Assembly: GCF_000327385.1 (NCBI RefSeq)
Contig: NW_008710049.1
Span: 3,420,665 to 3,484,664, forward strand
Reading direction: 5' to 3'
Source: Lottia gigantea
Lineage: Eukaryota; Mollusca; Gastropoda; Lottiidae
Length of the DNA stretch: 64,000 nucleotides
Positions 39,201 to 57,979 of the stretch are shown one piece after another. The translations under genes and the position numbers were made by a program. The notes under the pieces were generated by a model that searched no databases, was not told where the DNA came from, and saw only the letters and a program-made list of their open reading frames with translations. The first letter of the stretch is position 1; each line of letters begins with the position of its first letter.

Positions 39201-40373
39201 GTTGTTTTTTGCTTTCTTTTCTCATCTTGCTTTAACTAAAATGTCCTGAAGATCCTGCTATAAAAAATGTCAAAATCATACCAGAACTTGTACTTCTGGT
39301 TTTTCTGGTTTCTCTCCATTTATTATGTCCTGAAAAGATGGAATTATGAGTTAGTTATTGTAACCAGCAGAGCATTGGGGAATAAACTGGATTGGGCCGA
39401 AATTTGCAGCTCCAACAAGGTAGATTTGACAATGAAGTGTTTGAAAATGTCTTGAAAAATTGAGACAGTGAAATGAATATTATCCACTTCCACCGCATTG
39501 TTTACATTTCGTTACCTGAGACCCAGACTGTCCACTTTTGTGAAAAATTGAGTTAGCATATCAAAAAAGCAGATAAGAGCCCATGTTCTATGTCCATAAT
39601 AAATCTCAGACTTTAATATCATTTTTAATGAAATTTTCAATTCTACAAATCCCACTTTTCTATTTTTTGTTAGGACCATATGTGTCTTTTTATCCAATTA
39701 GGTTTCAGATTGAGATCACATGACTTGGAGATAAAACATAATGGATCTGAGCCTTTATTGAAGGTCATATGAAAAGAAGCTACAAGTGGGTAGTTTCAGA
39801 CTTCTTGTATTTCACTTAAATTCAGATTAGTTTATATTTGAATGAAAATATATGCGTGGGGCATTTAGTTGGCTTTAGACAGCTTTGGTATGTCAATTTG
39901 TGGATATAGAACAGTCTGGTTCATGATCTCCAACCCTAAGTTTATTTTTTACCACTAAATGGGGGCTTACTAGCAATAGTCGACTCTCTCTTTCATATAT
40001 ACACTATTATAGAGAGAGTCGACTATTGGTAGAAACAGATGCCTGTGCTTACTAGATATAAAAGTAATGATATTTAGTAAATTTAGACCAGTAATAACAA
40101 TTATGCAAAGTTTTGCTTAGTTCCAATGAAATGCTAAAAAGATCTCTGGCATTGAAACTTGGAACTCAATTTTCTCGAAAACTACTTTTGTGTATATAAA
40201 CTTCTCTGGTTCTCGGGTGACGATTTGTAACCATATAAAAATATGCAAAGACAAATTATACATGTAAAATTTCTCTTCAATATGAATGACAGCTAAAGGC
40301 CCATGTAGAAATAAATGAAAGGGAAATTTTGGATTGCAACCTCGATCGCGCCTTTTGTCAGATGTGGTTCCAT
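33259..40373 (-). CDS. RPA70 N-terminal OB-fold / linker / helical / MYND zinc-finger fusion protein
   Basis: Nine exons join without a phase conflict: 40373-40341, 39329-39282, 38602-38518, 37438-37333, 36585-36497, 36178-36014, 35672-35502, 34694-34530 and 34013-33259, giving 538 residues. Residues 1-120 match the RPA1 N-terminal domain: MEPHLTKGAIE against human MVGQLSEGAIA, then YYKLVLSDGQ, EYSVIRLKKY and KKLGNPVPY (human VKIGNPVPY). In RPA this domain docks checkpoint and repair proteins. Residues 121-232 are a Lys/Glu-rich linker with NTKEVKNTIEVKNTKEE repeats. Residues 233-475 are helical and may be ARM-like. Residues 481-524 form a MYND finger (CSSPKC, CGAC, CNVEC, HRHRC). There are no RPA DNA-binding domains A-C, so this is not RPA1 itself. 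The weakest links are the first donor (GTTGCA) and the exon 7-8 join. I know of no named family with this architecture; a nuclear scaffold is an inference. Confidence 0.82.
34742..34878 (-). other. Possible alternative exon inside the RPA70N-MYND gene
   Basis: A 137-base open stretch lies between a good acceptor (TTACTTTCAG) and a donor (GTAATG), coding a frame that includes DVFYQTKLIPEICNVLCLK, which looks like a plausible repeat helix. Its donor phase fits the next exon at 34694, but the intervening intron would be only 47 bases, and its acceptor phase (2) does not fit the upstream exon, which ends in phase 1. It is therefore left out of the main model. It may be the first coding part of an alternative transcript, or chance. 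Confidence 0.25.
35010..35488. mobile_element. Non-autonomous repeat with TATACGCCCAC / GTGGGCGTATA ends
   Basis: The element begins near ACAATATACGCCCACTGGCA and ends at ATGTGGGCGTATAAAA, so its ends are inverted repeats. Inside are CAAGGGCAATAACTC and the GGACGGACCGACGGACA word seen in many molluscan repeats. A second, longer copy is at 37475-38497. This copy ends about 14 bases from the 3' end of coding exon 7 of the RPA70N-MYND gene. Confidence 0.65.
35716..35785. repeat. Dispersed repeat, copy 1 (partner at 42291-42345)
   Basis: CTTAGTGTCAGAAACAC followed by TTTTTTTAGCTAAGCTAATC and GTGTTCAA is shared with 42291-42345 (CTTTAGTCTCAGAAACAGG, ATTTTAGCTAAGCTAATC, GTGTTCAA). The family was not identified. 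Confidence 0.55.
37475..38497. mobile_element. Longer copy of the TATACGCCCAC repeat with a triplicated core
   Basis: Ends are CATATACGCCCACCGGCAT and GATGTGGGCGTATAAAA. A core of about 390 bp starting AAGATTTTGGGGCAAGGGCAA occurs three times (near 37507, 37890 and 38281), each followed by GTCGAAAATAGCTCAAATTC, a TTTTTAGAGCGTTTACAAGC block and a GACGG-rich segment; the last is shorter. The element fills most of the intron between coding exons 3 and 4 of the RPA70N-MYND gene and begins about 35 bases from the exon 4 acceptor. Confidence 0.75.
38930..39115. repeat. Minisatellite of GACGAGTTAACTCGAGATTG units
   Basis: Seven to eight head-to-tail copies of a 20-23 bp unit centred on the palindrome GAGTTAACTC, with later units carrying AGTTTATA in place of GAGATTGT. 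It lies in the intron between coding exons 2 and 3 of the RPA70N-MYND gene. Confidence 0.9.
39974..40028. repeat. Perfect 18-bp inverted repeat with 19-base loop
   Basis: CAATAGTCGACTCTCTCT at 39974-39991 is exactly complementary to AGAGAGAGTCGACTATTG at 40011-40028. The loop is AT-rich. It lies in intron 1 of the RPA70N-MYND gene. It could be a tiny foldback element or a structured intron segment. Confidence 0.85.
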
Positions 40374-41890
40374 CGTGTAGACTATAAGAATATTGAAATT
40401 TCTATCTTATTTGAAAGAGTGAAGTTTAGCACCAAAATGGCGGGAAATTTGACGGTTCCGAACAAATTTATAATCAATTCATTTTTTGACGAAGTTGTTG
40501 ATCATAGACTTATATCTATGCTGTTGACTTTAACCGTAACAGACTAACGACGCCAGATAAAAAAAATAGAACAAAAATGTATATGTTTGGGTCAATGCTC
40601 TACCGTTTCGTTTTTTGATATAGCTTTATTTCAATATTTTGTAACCTTGACCCCTGACCCCGAATAGTAAACATGGCAGTATCAGTTTTGTTTTTTACTT
40701 TATATAAATCATTGGCATTAGAAATGCAAATGCGTGATTAAATTCAATGGTAATCATTAGGCTGCATAATTTCCTCTTCACGATATACTTCTATTTGTGT
40801 TAACATCAAGACATCCATCATTATAATATAAGTGGTACTGAAGCCAATTTTCGAAATGATGAATTCGTTTGATAATTGAAAATACTCTTTGTTCCCCCTA
40901 TTGTACTTTGACTCATAGATTGAGTTTGGATTAACTTACATGCCATATGACTATAAATATGACAAGAAACAAGGACCCCATTTCATTTGAGACAGCTTGG
41001 TCCTGTTTCGGATCTCCTTTAAAGTTAGAATCAATATGTTTTCATTGTCTTAAACAGAAGTACCACTAATACACTAGCCTGAATTAGATGTTACATGGAA
41101 AAAAACTATGAAATCTGTTACATAAGTAGCATTGTAGTGGTACTAAAACATGCTTTGTATTTTTGGTACAGATTTGCTAGAAAATAAGGTTTGGAAATTG
41201 AAAGACTAATGACTTGAGTAGTGTTGAAATGGTTAGTGAATTTTACGCACCGGGTAATCGTCAGCAATAACCGTTTGTTACTCGGTTAATCCCGGTTAAT
41301 TACTTAAAATGATAAAAGGAGTCAAAAACCGCATTTGCGGCGGTAACTCACAGTTAACTAAACTAGATTAAGTTTAAATGAGTAGCCAGGAAGATTTTGG
41401 CTAATTCCCCGCGAATTGTTTATACAAATCGACAGATACTAAACAACCCATGGAAGCGTCTGCTTCAATGTAAGATTAAGAGCGGGCCTGACAGACGGTT
41501 CAGACGGACTGGCGCCATTGTCACTCATTGCTAGTCTCTAACAGATCAAAGGTTTTTATACCAGGTTAATGAGTGTATCTCATTGAAGTCGCCGCGAATC
41601 AGATTAACTTGACTCATTGACTGAGAAGATACATTTTGTTGATTGTATCAACCAATTTTCATTTCAGGTGGTTGAAGATCAAGCAAGCCAATTGTTTTTT
41701 TTATAAAAGATAAAACAGTGTTTATTTGTGAAGTAGAAAAAGAGTCTACACCTCTGACATTGGTATTCTTAGAAGAGAAAACCATATTTTATGGTTTTAT
41801 AGATAAAAAATTCTGTGACTTCACTGTTTGTGCTTATATTTGCTACTTTACAACCCAGTTTTAGAGAGTCCACATTGTTTCAATTTCAAA
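40374..41890. other. Region between RPA70N-MYND and COA5, divergent promoters
   Basis: Start regions of two divergent genes. CACCAAAATGGCGGGAAA at 40430 is a YY1/TISU-like motif about 60 bases upstream of the RPA70N-MYND start codon. It also opens a short plus-strand frame (MAGNLTVPNKFII) that I could not extend. A CATTTCAG acceptor near 41668 could belong to a COA5 leader exon. Confidence 0.4.
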
Positions 41891-42145
41891 ATGTCTGAAG
41901 TAGAAGCTGAAGATGAAGCTAAGCCTACTATGGCATGTTATAAATTAATGGTCAACTTGAGAGAATGTTTAAAAGAAAGTGATTGTTGTCAAGTAGAGCG
42001 TAAAACTCCACGTCAGTGTTTAGATAATATTAATAGTGACAATATACCTAATTATTGTAGAGAATTAAATCGTTATTTTCAAATTTGTCGTCGATCACAA
42101 ATAGACACGAGACAGAGATTCAGAGGAAAGAGAAATTTTGACTGA
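41891..42145 (+). CDS. COA5: Cytochrome c oxidase assembly factor 5 (PET191 family)
   Basis: A small twin-CX9C-type protein of the mitochondrial intermembrane space needed for assembly of cytochrome c oxidase. It has 84 residues in one exon (human COA5 has 74). The ATG at 41891 is chosen because the protein from there matches the family, while the upstream in-frame ATG adds only unrelated residues. Family motifs are ACYKLMVNLRECLKESDCC, TPRQCLDN, YFQICRRSQIDTRQRFRG and the basic C-terminus. Human COA5 has SPRQCL and KRSVLDNRARFRG at the same places. The extra N-terminus is short and acidic (SEVEAEDEA). The insertion NINSDNIPN between the Cys pairs is slightly longer than in human. The gene is divergent from the RPA70N-MYND gene. 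Confidence 0.93.
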   Translation: MSEVEAEDEAKPTMACYKLMVNLRECLKESDCCQVERKTPRQCLDNINSDNIPNYCRELNRYFQICRRSQIDTRQRFRGKRNFD

Positions 42146-42174
42146 CATCAATTTTACATCTTGTATATTTTTCT

Positions 42175-42180
42175 AATAAA
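42175..42180 (+). promoter_or_regulatory. Candidate COA5 polyadenylation signal
   Basis: AATAAA about 30 bases after the COA5 stop codon, giving a very short 3' UTR. Further AATAAA copies lie downstream. Confidence 0.5.
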
Positions 42181-45100
42181 TATATAAAAGTTATTTTCTT
42201 TTTATCCTAAGGCCTGAGCATATGAAATAATCTGATAGCAGTGAGCTATTGATTTAAAGGAACAGGTTTGCCATACATTTGACCAATTTTACTTTAGTCT
42301 CAGAAACAGGAATATTTTAGCTAAGCTAATCCGTGTTCAAAGCTCACTTGTATGTTAGCAACAGTCAATCAGAGTCCTTGACAGGATGTCTGCAAACAAT
42401 AAGCCACCAGTCTCATTTATCTGTACCAGTTTTAGCAAATAAAGACCAACAATGCCATGCAATGGCAATAAAAGAAAAATAAACCTAGTCTCTTGATTAA
42501 CAACTGTTTTTAACAGTATTTGGCAGAAGCAATCTAAGATTATTTTCCCTTCCAAATGATTAAGCGCTATTTCCATTTTATTTCAATTGATTTTAAAAAT
42601 AAAGCACACTTAAAAGCGTTATTATGTTATACAAAACAAGAAATGACCTGACCCTATCATATTTATAATGTGTTGTTTTACAGTTAAATGATTTACTACA
42701 AACATCACAATTACAAAGCCTTGTTTTCAGTTTTATATTATTTTATAGTTTTTACCACAAAGTCATAATAAAGGGCCTTCCAATATACAATAAAATCTTT
42801 GTATCCTTTATTTTCAGTAACAGGTAGCTATTCATTTTAAGTTTTGTTAGTTTGTGAATACAACTTGTCAGTATAGGAAGTACTAACAATTACTGGTATT
42901 TCTTCCTAACAATGGTTGATAGGTGTTCTCTGTGTATTATATTCATAAAGTAATTATACTTCTGAACAATGAAATTAGTAATGGTCCTGTGTGACTTAAA
43001 GGAATTCCAATCCAAATCCCCTTTCTTTATAATGACAAGCTTTAAAGCAAACATCACAGTTAGCCTACTGTGGATGTCGTTTCGTAAATGTCGCAATTTA
43101 AGTGCTTAAAAAGGCCAGCATTGACTATGCATTGCATTGCTGATTATGCTATTTCAAGGACACCACCATTTATAACCAAGGGCGTAGTTAACCCATTACC
43201 AATCCAGAATATAATAGATCATAAAAAAATATTCTGAAACCTTTGGCTTTTGATTGTTATTTTCTGCACCTATAAATCCACTTTTCAATCAAAGTATTAA
43301 ATCAGGCTTGTCATTTTCTTTATATATAAATAAATGTATTTGTAGTTCTTATGTACGCATTGTAAAACAGTACTGGAACATAAAGAGAATTTTCGTGGCG
43401 TGTTATCGATTGAACCATTAAACTATTTCATGTTATAGAGCAAAATTTAAAGGGATAGTTTAACCAATGACATAGTCGCCCATAAGCCAATATAATAAAG
43501 AGATATTTGTATTTAACAAAAGAAATGGAAATGTTAAAGAAAACAGGTTTTATATTTACCCTAGTTGCGGATCGTATATAATTATCCTAGTTGTGAATCT
43601 TGCTTAGGCCTACTTACCCTAGTTGTGATGTGTATACCCAACATCTTGTAAAATTAACCCCGTTAGTGGATATTGTATATTTGATCTATTTGTGAATCCT
43701 GCATGTATACTTACCCATTGTCCCTGTATGCTGGTTCTAGTGTAGACTATAACCATGTATATTTGCCTAAGTAGTGCATCTTGTTTACCTGATCCTAAAT
43801 CGAATTCAAATCACTGTCTGCTCACCAAACTATATTTGAACTCGATTTCTATTAAACTTACGTATATACCGCCATGAACAACATCTGTTTTCTTGGTCCA
43901 AGTCTCAAAACTCTGAATTTGATCAAATCATTTATTAAAAGCCAACATAGCCTCCAATTGACCAGCCCGGCTGTCTTTGTCTGTAGCTTCATTTGTGCTT
44001 GTGGGCATACAGAATTCTTGGTGATGATGACTCCTGTCTCTCTATTTGCACATTTTCCTTCATATATTTATATACATAATCAATCGTGCTAACTATCAAA
44101 CTACTTTATTGTTAAATTATTATATAATATTTATCTTATATTATGTATTTATTTTTCTATTCATTTATATTTTCTGTATTTTGATACATTGTATTTGGTG
44201 ACGGATTAGCATAAGCCTCGGCCTGTTTCCGGAACCCTATTTATATTCTGTAAAAATTATATGTACAATAGAAATAAAATACTGTTTAAATCAATATTGT
44301 TTATCAGGATATGCCATATGACCAGAACCCCTCCCAACTTTCAAATGTACTACCTTTTAACACAGGGAAAGGCCACTTCTAAGACCACCCTGGAAATCCT
44401 GTAGCCCCTTACTCACCCTTTAACCTTCTGATTCACAAATCGTTACTGATAAGAATCAATCAATTCTAGATTTTGTAAATATCCAAAGCCATCTTTGATT
44501 TTTTGCGAGACGTTTAACCAGGAAAATAAAATTGCAGAGTATAAGGTACTTAGCATTACCTAGGTTATACTAATAGATAATATTCTAGAATTCAGAGGTA
44601 TTAAAAATTGCCATTGTGCCAAGTACAGCTGGTGTTTTTATGGTTGTTTGTATACTTTGGATTTTGGATTGTTGTATTGAGTTTGAGTAACAACCATGAA
44701 TATTTATTGATATCACTGATCATGGTGGACTTATATTGGATTAAAGAAATTAGTTTATTGTTTACAACTGAAGAAAGCATGTGAAACAATAATAATATAT
44801 ATTCTATAACAAGATTACTATGTACATATATATTCGGTATTTGTTATTATTGTCCTATAGGGCGATATCCAGAGAGTTCAATATTAAAAACTGTGGAAAT
44901 GACTTTTAATACGGTTTAAAAATAAAAAAAAAACACCTGAATGATCAATCAGTGAAAATATCAAAACAAAGGCGTGGAATTTTACTTTCACCAAAAGGAA
45001 CTCTTTTAATTTTTCTTTCCCTTGCATAGTAAAACAAATATCGCATAGAGTGACAACATGATTCAATTTTTTGTTTTAATTTTTCCAGTAAAACTTGCAA

Positions 45101-45843
45101 ACTGTGGCCAAATTATGTTAAGTATAAAAACTTAAAACCAAATTTTAGTTACCTAATGAGATAACTTCTTTTATCATATTTCTTACAGTTATGTGCATTT
45201 GGAATCTAATAGATCTTTAACAATTGGGCATAAAACTCAATTTCAGTGTTCAGCTAGCCTCTCAATCTTTACTTATTGCTGTGTTTGAATGATAATCTCG
45301 CCAATAAGTAATATTTTATGTGTTTTATATTGTATTCTTTCTACATTAAACATAAATATACTTCATTGTTCGTTTTTTCTTTCGTCATTAAGCCATAAAC
45401 CCACCAGGTACAATCACGTTTCTTTTGGAAACGATCTGGACAAAAGGACATTACAAATATTAGAGACACATTAAGCCAAACCTGTGCCATTTACCTACTG
45501 CTATACATTCTATACAGACTAATAGGAATCTTTTTCTCTTTACCATTGTCAAATACAAATTTACAAGTCGGTTAGTCTCACCAAGGTTTTTCAGCCGAAA
45601 GAATTATAGCTGTCTCTGTTTCTGAGTTTGTGTCAATCGTGAGATGGATAATCTTCCGAAACAGTGATATTTCCACAGAGGATTCCAGTGATTAAGCGAA
45701 ACATCTTGGAGAAATTATAAAATTTAAGTGAGCATTATGGATAAGTCTTGAAAAAATGAGCAAACTATCAATAAAAAATTGTGAAAATATTTAAAATGTG
45801 TAGAGATTAACAATTGAGATTATCATAATCAAGATACCGAAAA
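42181..45843. other. Intergenic DNA between COA5 and the lectin-like receptor gene
   Basis: No coding exons recognised. It holds the second copy of a dispersed repeat at 42291-42345 and a degenerate tandem pattern of CCTAGTTGTGAATCTTG-like words at about 43555-43770. A stretch at 44190-44290 (GCATAAGCCTCGGCCTGTTT, then ACAATAGAAATAAA) looks like the 3' end of a retroelement, but I could not identify it. Confidence 0.4.
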
Positions 45844-54019
<8,176 letters not shown>

Positions 54020-55998
54020 ATCTAAATCTTGCATTGGGTTAATATTGTAAATATTTGACAGAAAATGTATTAATAGCTGCATCTATATTTGTATAAATGT
54101 TTAAGGTGTTGCATGTATATAGCCAATATTTGACAGTAATCGTAATACGTAAATTAACAATATATTAATGATTTGGTTTTTCATCCGGGTGCACAAAACC
54201 TAATGATTGTTGTTATGTATAAACTTTTACTTATTTCGCTTGTATATTTCTATTATAGTATGTTATATATTTTATGTTTTGATGAAAGATGTAAAGTTTT
54301 GGTCTATTTTTATCACGTTAAAGAGGAGAAACTACGGCTATTTACAATATAATATCTCTCAACCGCAAAGGTTATATGAATAGGATTACAGTAGAGTAGT
54401 CTGTAGTAATTGTACATGTTTATTACCTCCCTTTGGTTATTCAATTAGATTGGAATTTCTCTTGAACAGTTCACTTCATCATGATGATAAAAATCTTTAA
54501 ATTGGTCATAATATACGACACATTAGTTAATATTATTTGTATACATAATTTAACAATAAACAAATTACTAAAATAATTATACTGCTACAATTACACCATT
54601 TAAAATATGAAATAAAATATTATATAATGAAACATGGGACTCTCTTCAATAAAAGGGCCTTTGCTGTCAGTAGCACACAGTTCCAATCGGGCTGTGCGGA
54701 ATCGCAATCAAGAGATTTCGGAGGCATAATTTTTATCCCTGGTGGCAGTTAGACTTCACAGTCTGACGCCCGGAATTAATACTAATAGAAGTGAACCCTA
54801 CAGTCATGAACGAGTAGGCATACAAAGTCGTATGTGCTTCATAGAATACATCAATGAGCAAATAGGACCTGAAAAACAAATTGTAATATACCATTATCAA
54901 CGATCCGAACAAAATTCAAAAACAACATTGTCATAATGGCGAAACATTGGTAGGAGCTAGTGAACTTTTCACATTAAGAAATCATAAGTGAATAGGGTCA
55001 AAGTATTTCATAATGAAAAGTGGTATCAGCTAAATAGAAGAGTAAACATACCCTGCATGGAACCTTGCCTGTCAGTGCTGCTCAACATATAAGACAAACG
55101 GGAAAGAAGAACCAAAACCAATTTTCAAAATTTCAAGGGAGATAACTGATCACAAAGTTATATAATGTCAAGAAATGTGGAAGCATTCTATAATGAAAAA
55201 TGATATCAAGTCTTAGTCTGTTCAACAGTAAACATGCAAGATAATCCACAAGAAGGATATATTATACTTTATCTACAGTCAGACGGACCAAGTAAATTCA
55301 ACTGATATAAAGTGAGAAAGACTTTTACGACTTTGTAAAAATATTTAACATGCTGATGTATATTCTCCCAATTGCCCATCGAAAGGAAAGTTTAAGAATT
55401 GTGGGATTTGAGAGTAGGCTAATGCTACAAAAGGAAAGAAAGGTGCGAAAAATGTTCCTCACTTCGAATCATTTCTCTTACCCAGTCCAAAGCGACAAGC
55501 CTGAGACATAGGAATTTTAGGTACCAAAGGGGTTAAGTAATGCTAGGTCAAAAAGGGCACAGGCATATCAAAAAGGGTCAAAGTTTCTCGAACAAATGAT
55601 ATGTCTTCATGACAATTTCTGATAACAAATCATATCAAACTGTTCTCTCAGGGGTTCAAAATGGATTTCTTTTATTCAAACCATATATATATAGAGTGAC
55701 GCCATCATAATTTGGTCAAACTATCCTATAAATGCATGACCAATGGCATTTGAATAAATTTTAATATTTTGTTTCAGTTTTCCACATATAGCCAATATAT
55801 TTCTTCAAACTAGAAATTCCATAGTATACATTATATGTATTTTTTATATATGGCGGACGAGTGGTCACTTTAACTTCCAAACGCAGATTATTAGCTTAAC
55901 TAAAAAATCCGTTCCAGAGATCTAAGGTCAGACAGATCGCGAAAGCGTCCCTTGGGCATAGTCCATCTTACGTGATATTTTCATGTCGAATTTTTTAA
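54020..55998. other. 3' UTR of the lectin-like gene and intergenic DNA
   Basis: Several AATAAA signals occur between 54550 and 54660. Beyond that I see no exon, tandem repeat or recognisable element up to the stop codon of the minus-strand gene at 55999. Confidence 0.4.
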
Positions 55999-56712
55999 TT
56001 ATTCATCAACATCCTCATTTAAATCGTCACATGCATTTAAAACTGATTCGACAGCCAGTTGATCCTGGGCTGTATATTTCTCCTTCAATCGGCGATGAAT
56101 AGCTTCATCTGTAACAACACCATCAAGGACTTCAAGATCTACTTGGCGATTGAAAGGGGAGGTAACTATTCCTTTACTTGTGGTCTGAGTCTTTTTCTTT
56201 GTTAGTTTCCCACCTGCTATCATATAGTCAGTATTGACAGTGATTTGAGGGTAAACCTTTTCTTGTTTTTGAGTAAATTCCACTTGATCCGAAACTTGTA
56301 CACAATCCGGACATAATCCAGGTCCAAACAAATCACAATAATCCTTTTTATTATTCTTATATAAGCCTACAATTGGTTGCTGTCTTTTACAATCCACTAA
56401 TGAATGGTCATGGATGTCGATTTTCCGTATCGCTAACCTCGTCTCATCAACCGATTGCTTTCGGGTTAACTTTATGCCTAGTTTAGAAATGGCGCCAGTT
56501 GGTACGTTGATGTCAAAATTGTATTTTTTCATTGAGTCCAGATTTGCTCCTTTAAATCGTGTTTCATGGCTCTGTTCTAATGTTTTCTCCACCAGTTGCT
56601 TCACGGAGAGAAGTAATTTAGCATCTTGATCAGACAGTTTAGATTCCGTAACGTGTTTCCAGGATTTTCCTAAACCAAGTGTTTGTTTTTTAATCTTTCT
56701 GTTGGTGGCCAT
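55999..56712 (-). CDS. Unrecognised single-exon protein, 237 residues
   Basis: A clean intronless frame with a good start context (AAAACAAAATGGCCACC), lying between two clearly spliced genes. The N-terminus is basic (MATNRKIKKQTLGLGKSWKH), followed by a helix-prone segment (DQDAKLLLSVKQLVEKTLEQ), a central region with RKIDIHDHSLVDCKRQQPIV, and a Cys motif GPGLCPDC. A Lys/Thr-rich patch (GGKLTKKKTQTTSKG) comes next. The acidic C-terminus ends CDDLNEDVDE. There is no signal peptide, membrane helix or repeat. Codon content and length make it very unlikely to be chance, and the balanced composition argues for a real soluble protein. I cannot assign a family. The basic start and acidic end would suit a nuclear or nucleolar protein, but this is a guess. 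Confidence 0.8.
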   Translation of the reverse strand: MATNRKIKKQTLGLGKSWKHVTESKLSDQDAKLLLSVKQLVEKTLEQSHETRFKGANLDSMKKYNFDINVPTGAISKLGIKLTRKQSVDETRLAIRKIDIHDHSLVDCKRQQPIVGLYKNNKKDYCDLFGPGLCPDCVQVSDQVEFTQKQEKVYPQITVNTDYMIAGGKLTKKKTQTTSKGIVTSPFNRQVDLEVLDGVVTDEAIHRRLKEKYTAQDQLAVESVLNACDDLNEDVDE

Positions 56713-57979
56713 TTTGTTTTAACGATATAAAAATATATAACCTGTAATAAGTAAAATGATTTAGATAAGGTTATGGGTATAATCCTGCAAGAATAAGGGT
56801 TACCGACACATCAGCAGAGATTGTTTTTTTTCAAATATCTGAGTTGAAGAGCTCTTCTACTATTCAGTGAAAGAATTGAGTGATATGGATTATTAAGAGC
56901 TCTATCAGTGCATTATTCCGCCCTACACTAAAGATATAAACCGTGATTTAGTCAGTGCCATGTACAGGTAGTCACTTGAAGTTATAAGTTATATCGAGTT
57001 CGAAACAGTACGTAACTATGGAGGTTAAGGACTTACAGGAATTTTAGTAACAAACTTTTAGTAATAAGGATGCACCAACAAACATAGCTCATTACTTGTA
57101 GATTATTGTAGAAATTGACGTACATTATCGAATTCAAGGCAGTTGAAACGAGAGTTTCAAAGTAAAAATTGATTTTAGCTTACCGTTTTAGTCGATAATT
57201 ATACAGACCAACATGCCTACGCTCAATAATCACCAAGGATCACTTTTCATGTCGACCTCACGTCAACTTAAAACCCATACAAAACGACTATGAACAAGTC
57301 GGACCGTTTGCCATTTTGTTAATACCATTGTCATCATGAATGTGATATTGAGAATGAATAATGAGAAATCAAATGTATGGAAATATAATAATAGCATAAT
57401 AATAGAAAGTAAGAATAGAATGTACTGCTATAGAGAAGTGTTAGTTTGCCTAACAACTTTACTGTCTATAAAAATCAGTGACAAATTAGCACAGAACGGC
57501 ACAGTAAAAATCATGGAATATCTAGGTTCATCTTAGTTGTGGAATTAAAGGAAACAAGCACATTATTGTCCCAGCTAATTTTAATGACATATTTTATTGG
57601 TCCGCCAATTCCTTCACAACACAATGTCTGTGCTGAAACTAAAGCAACAATGAAAAAGAACCCCGTTCAGTAAATATCACAGGAATTGGATGAACAGTGT
57701 AAATATTGTGAGGATGGTGGAGGGACAATAAAATGATCGGAATACGGAACATTAAATAGATAAACTGTACATATTTGTCGAAAAAAATAAAACAAATGGT
57801 GTTAAATATTTAAATAAGATAAATTTTAACAAATAAATACGGGTGCTATATACTTTCTCATATGATAGAAATTTCATCCTGGGCTCTGTCATCTCCTGAA
57901 TAAAAGTTAAAACCATTGCCTGTCGTATGTCGTAACTCAGGGATCCCTTATGATAACCTGTTTTGTTATAATCTTCAGA
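56713..57979. other. Promoter side of the 237-residue gene and 3' UTR of the adhesion GPCR
   Basis: No coding exons recognised. The left part is upstream of the minus-strand start at 56712; the right part follows the minus-strand stop codon of the adhesion GPCR at 57980. Confidence 0.4.

Noticed and set aside
34530-40373. RPA1 itself
   Set aside because: Only the N-terminal domain matches; the DNA-binding OB-folds and zinc ribbon of RPA70 are missing and are replaced by the linker, helices and MYND finger.
40436-40547. Frame MAGNLTVPNKFIINSFF as the start of a plus-strand gene
   Set aside because: No donor or downstream exon could be joined; the motif at its start is better explained as a promoter element of the divergent gene.
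43874-44092. A 72-codon plus-strand frame that might be a retroelement remnant
   Set aside because: No recognisable domain motif; only the downstream 3'-end-like sequence is suggestive.
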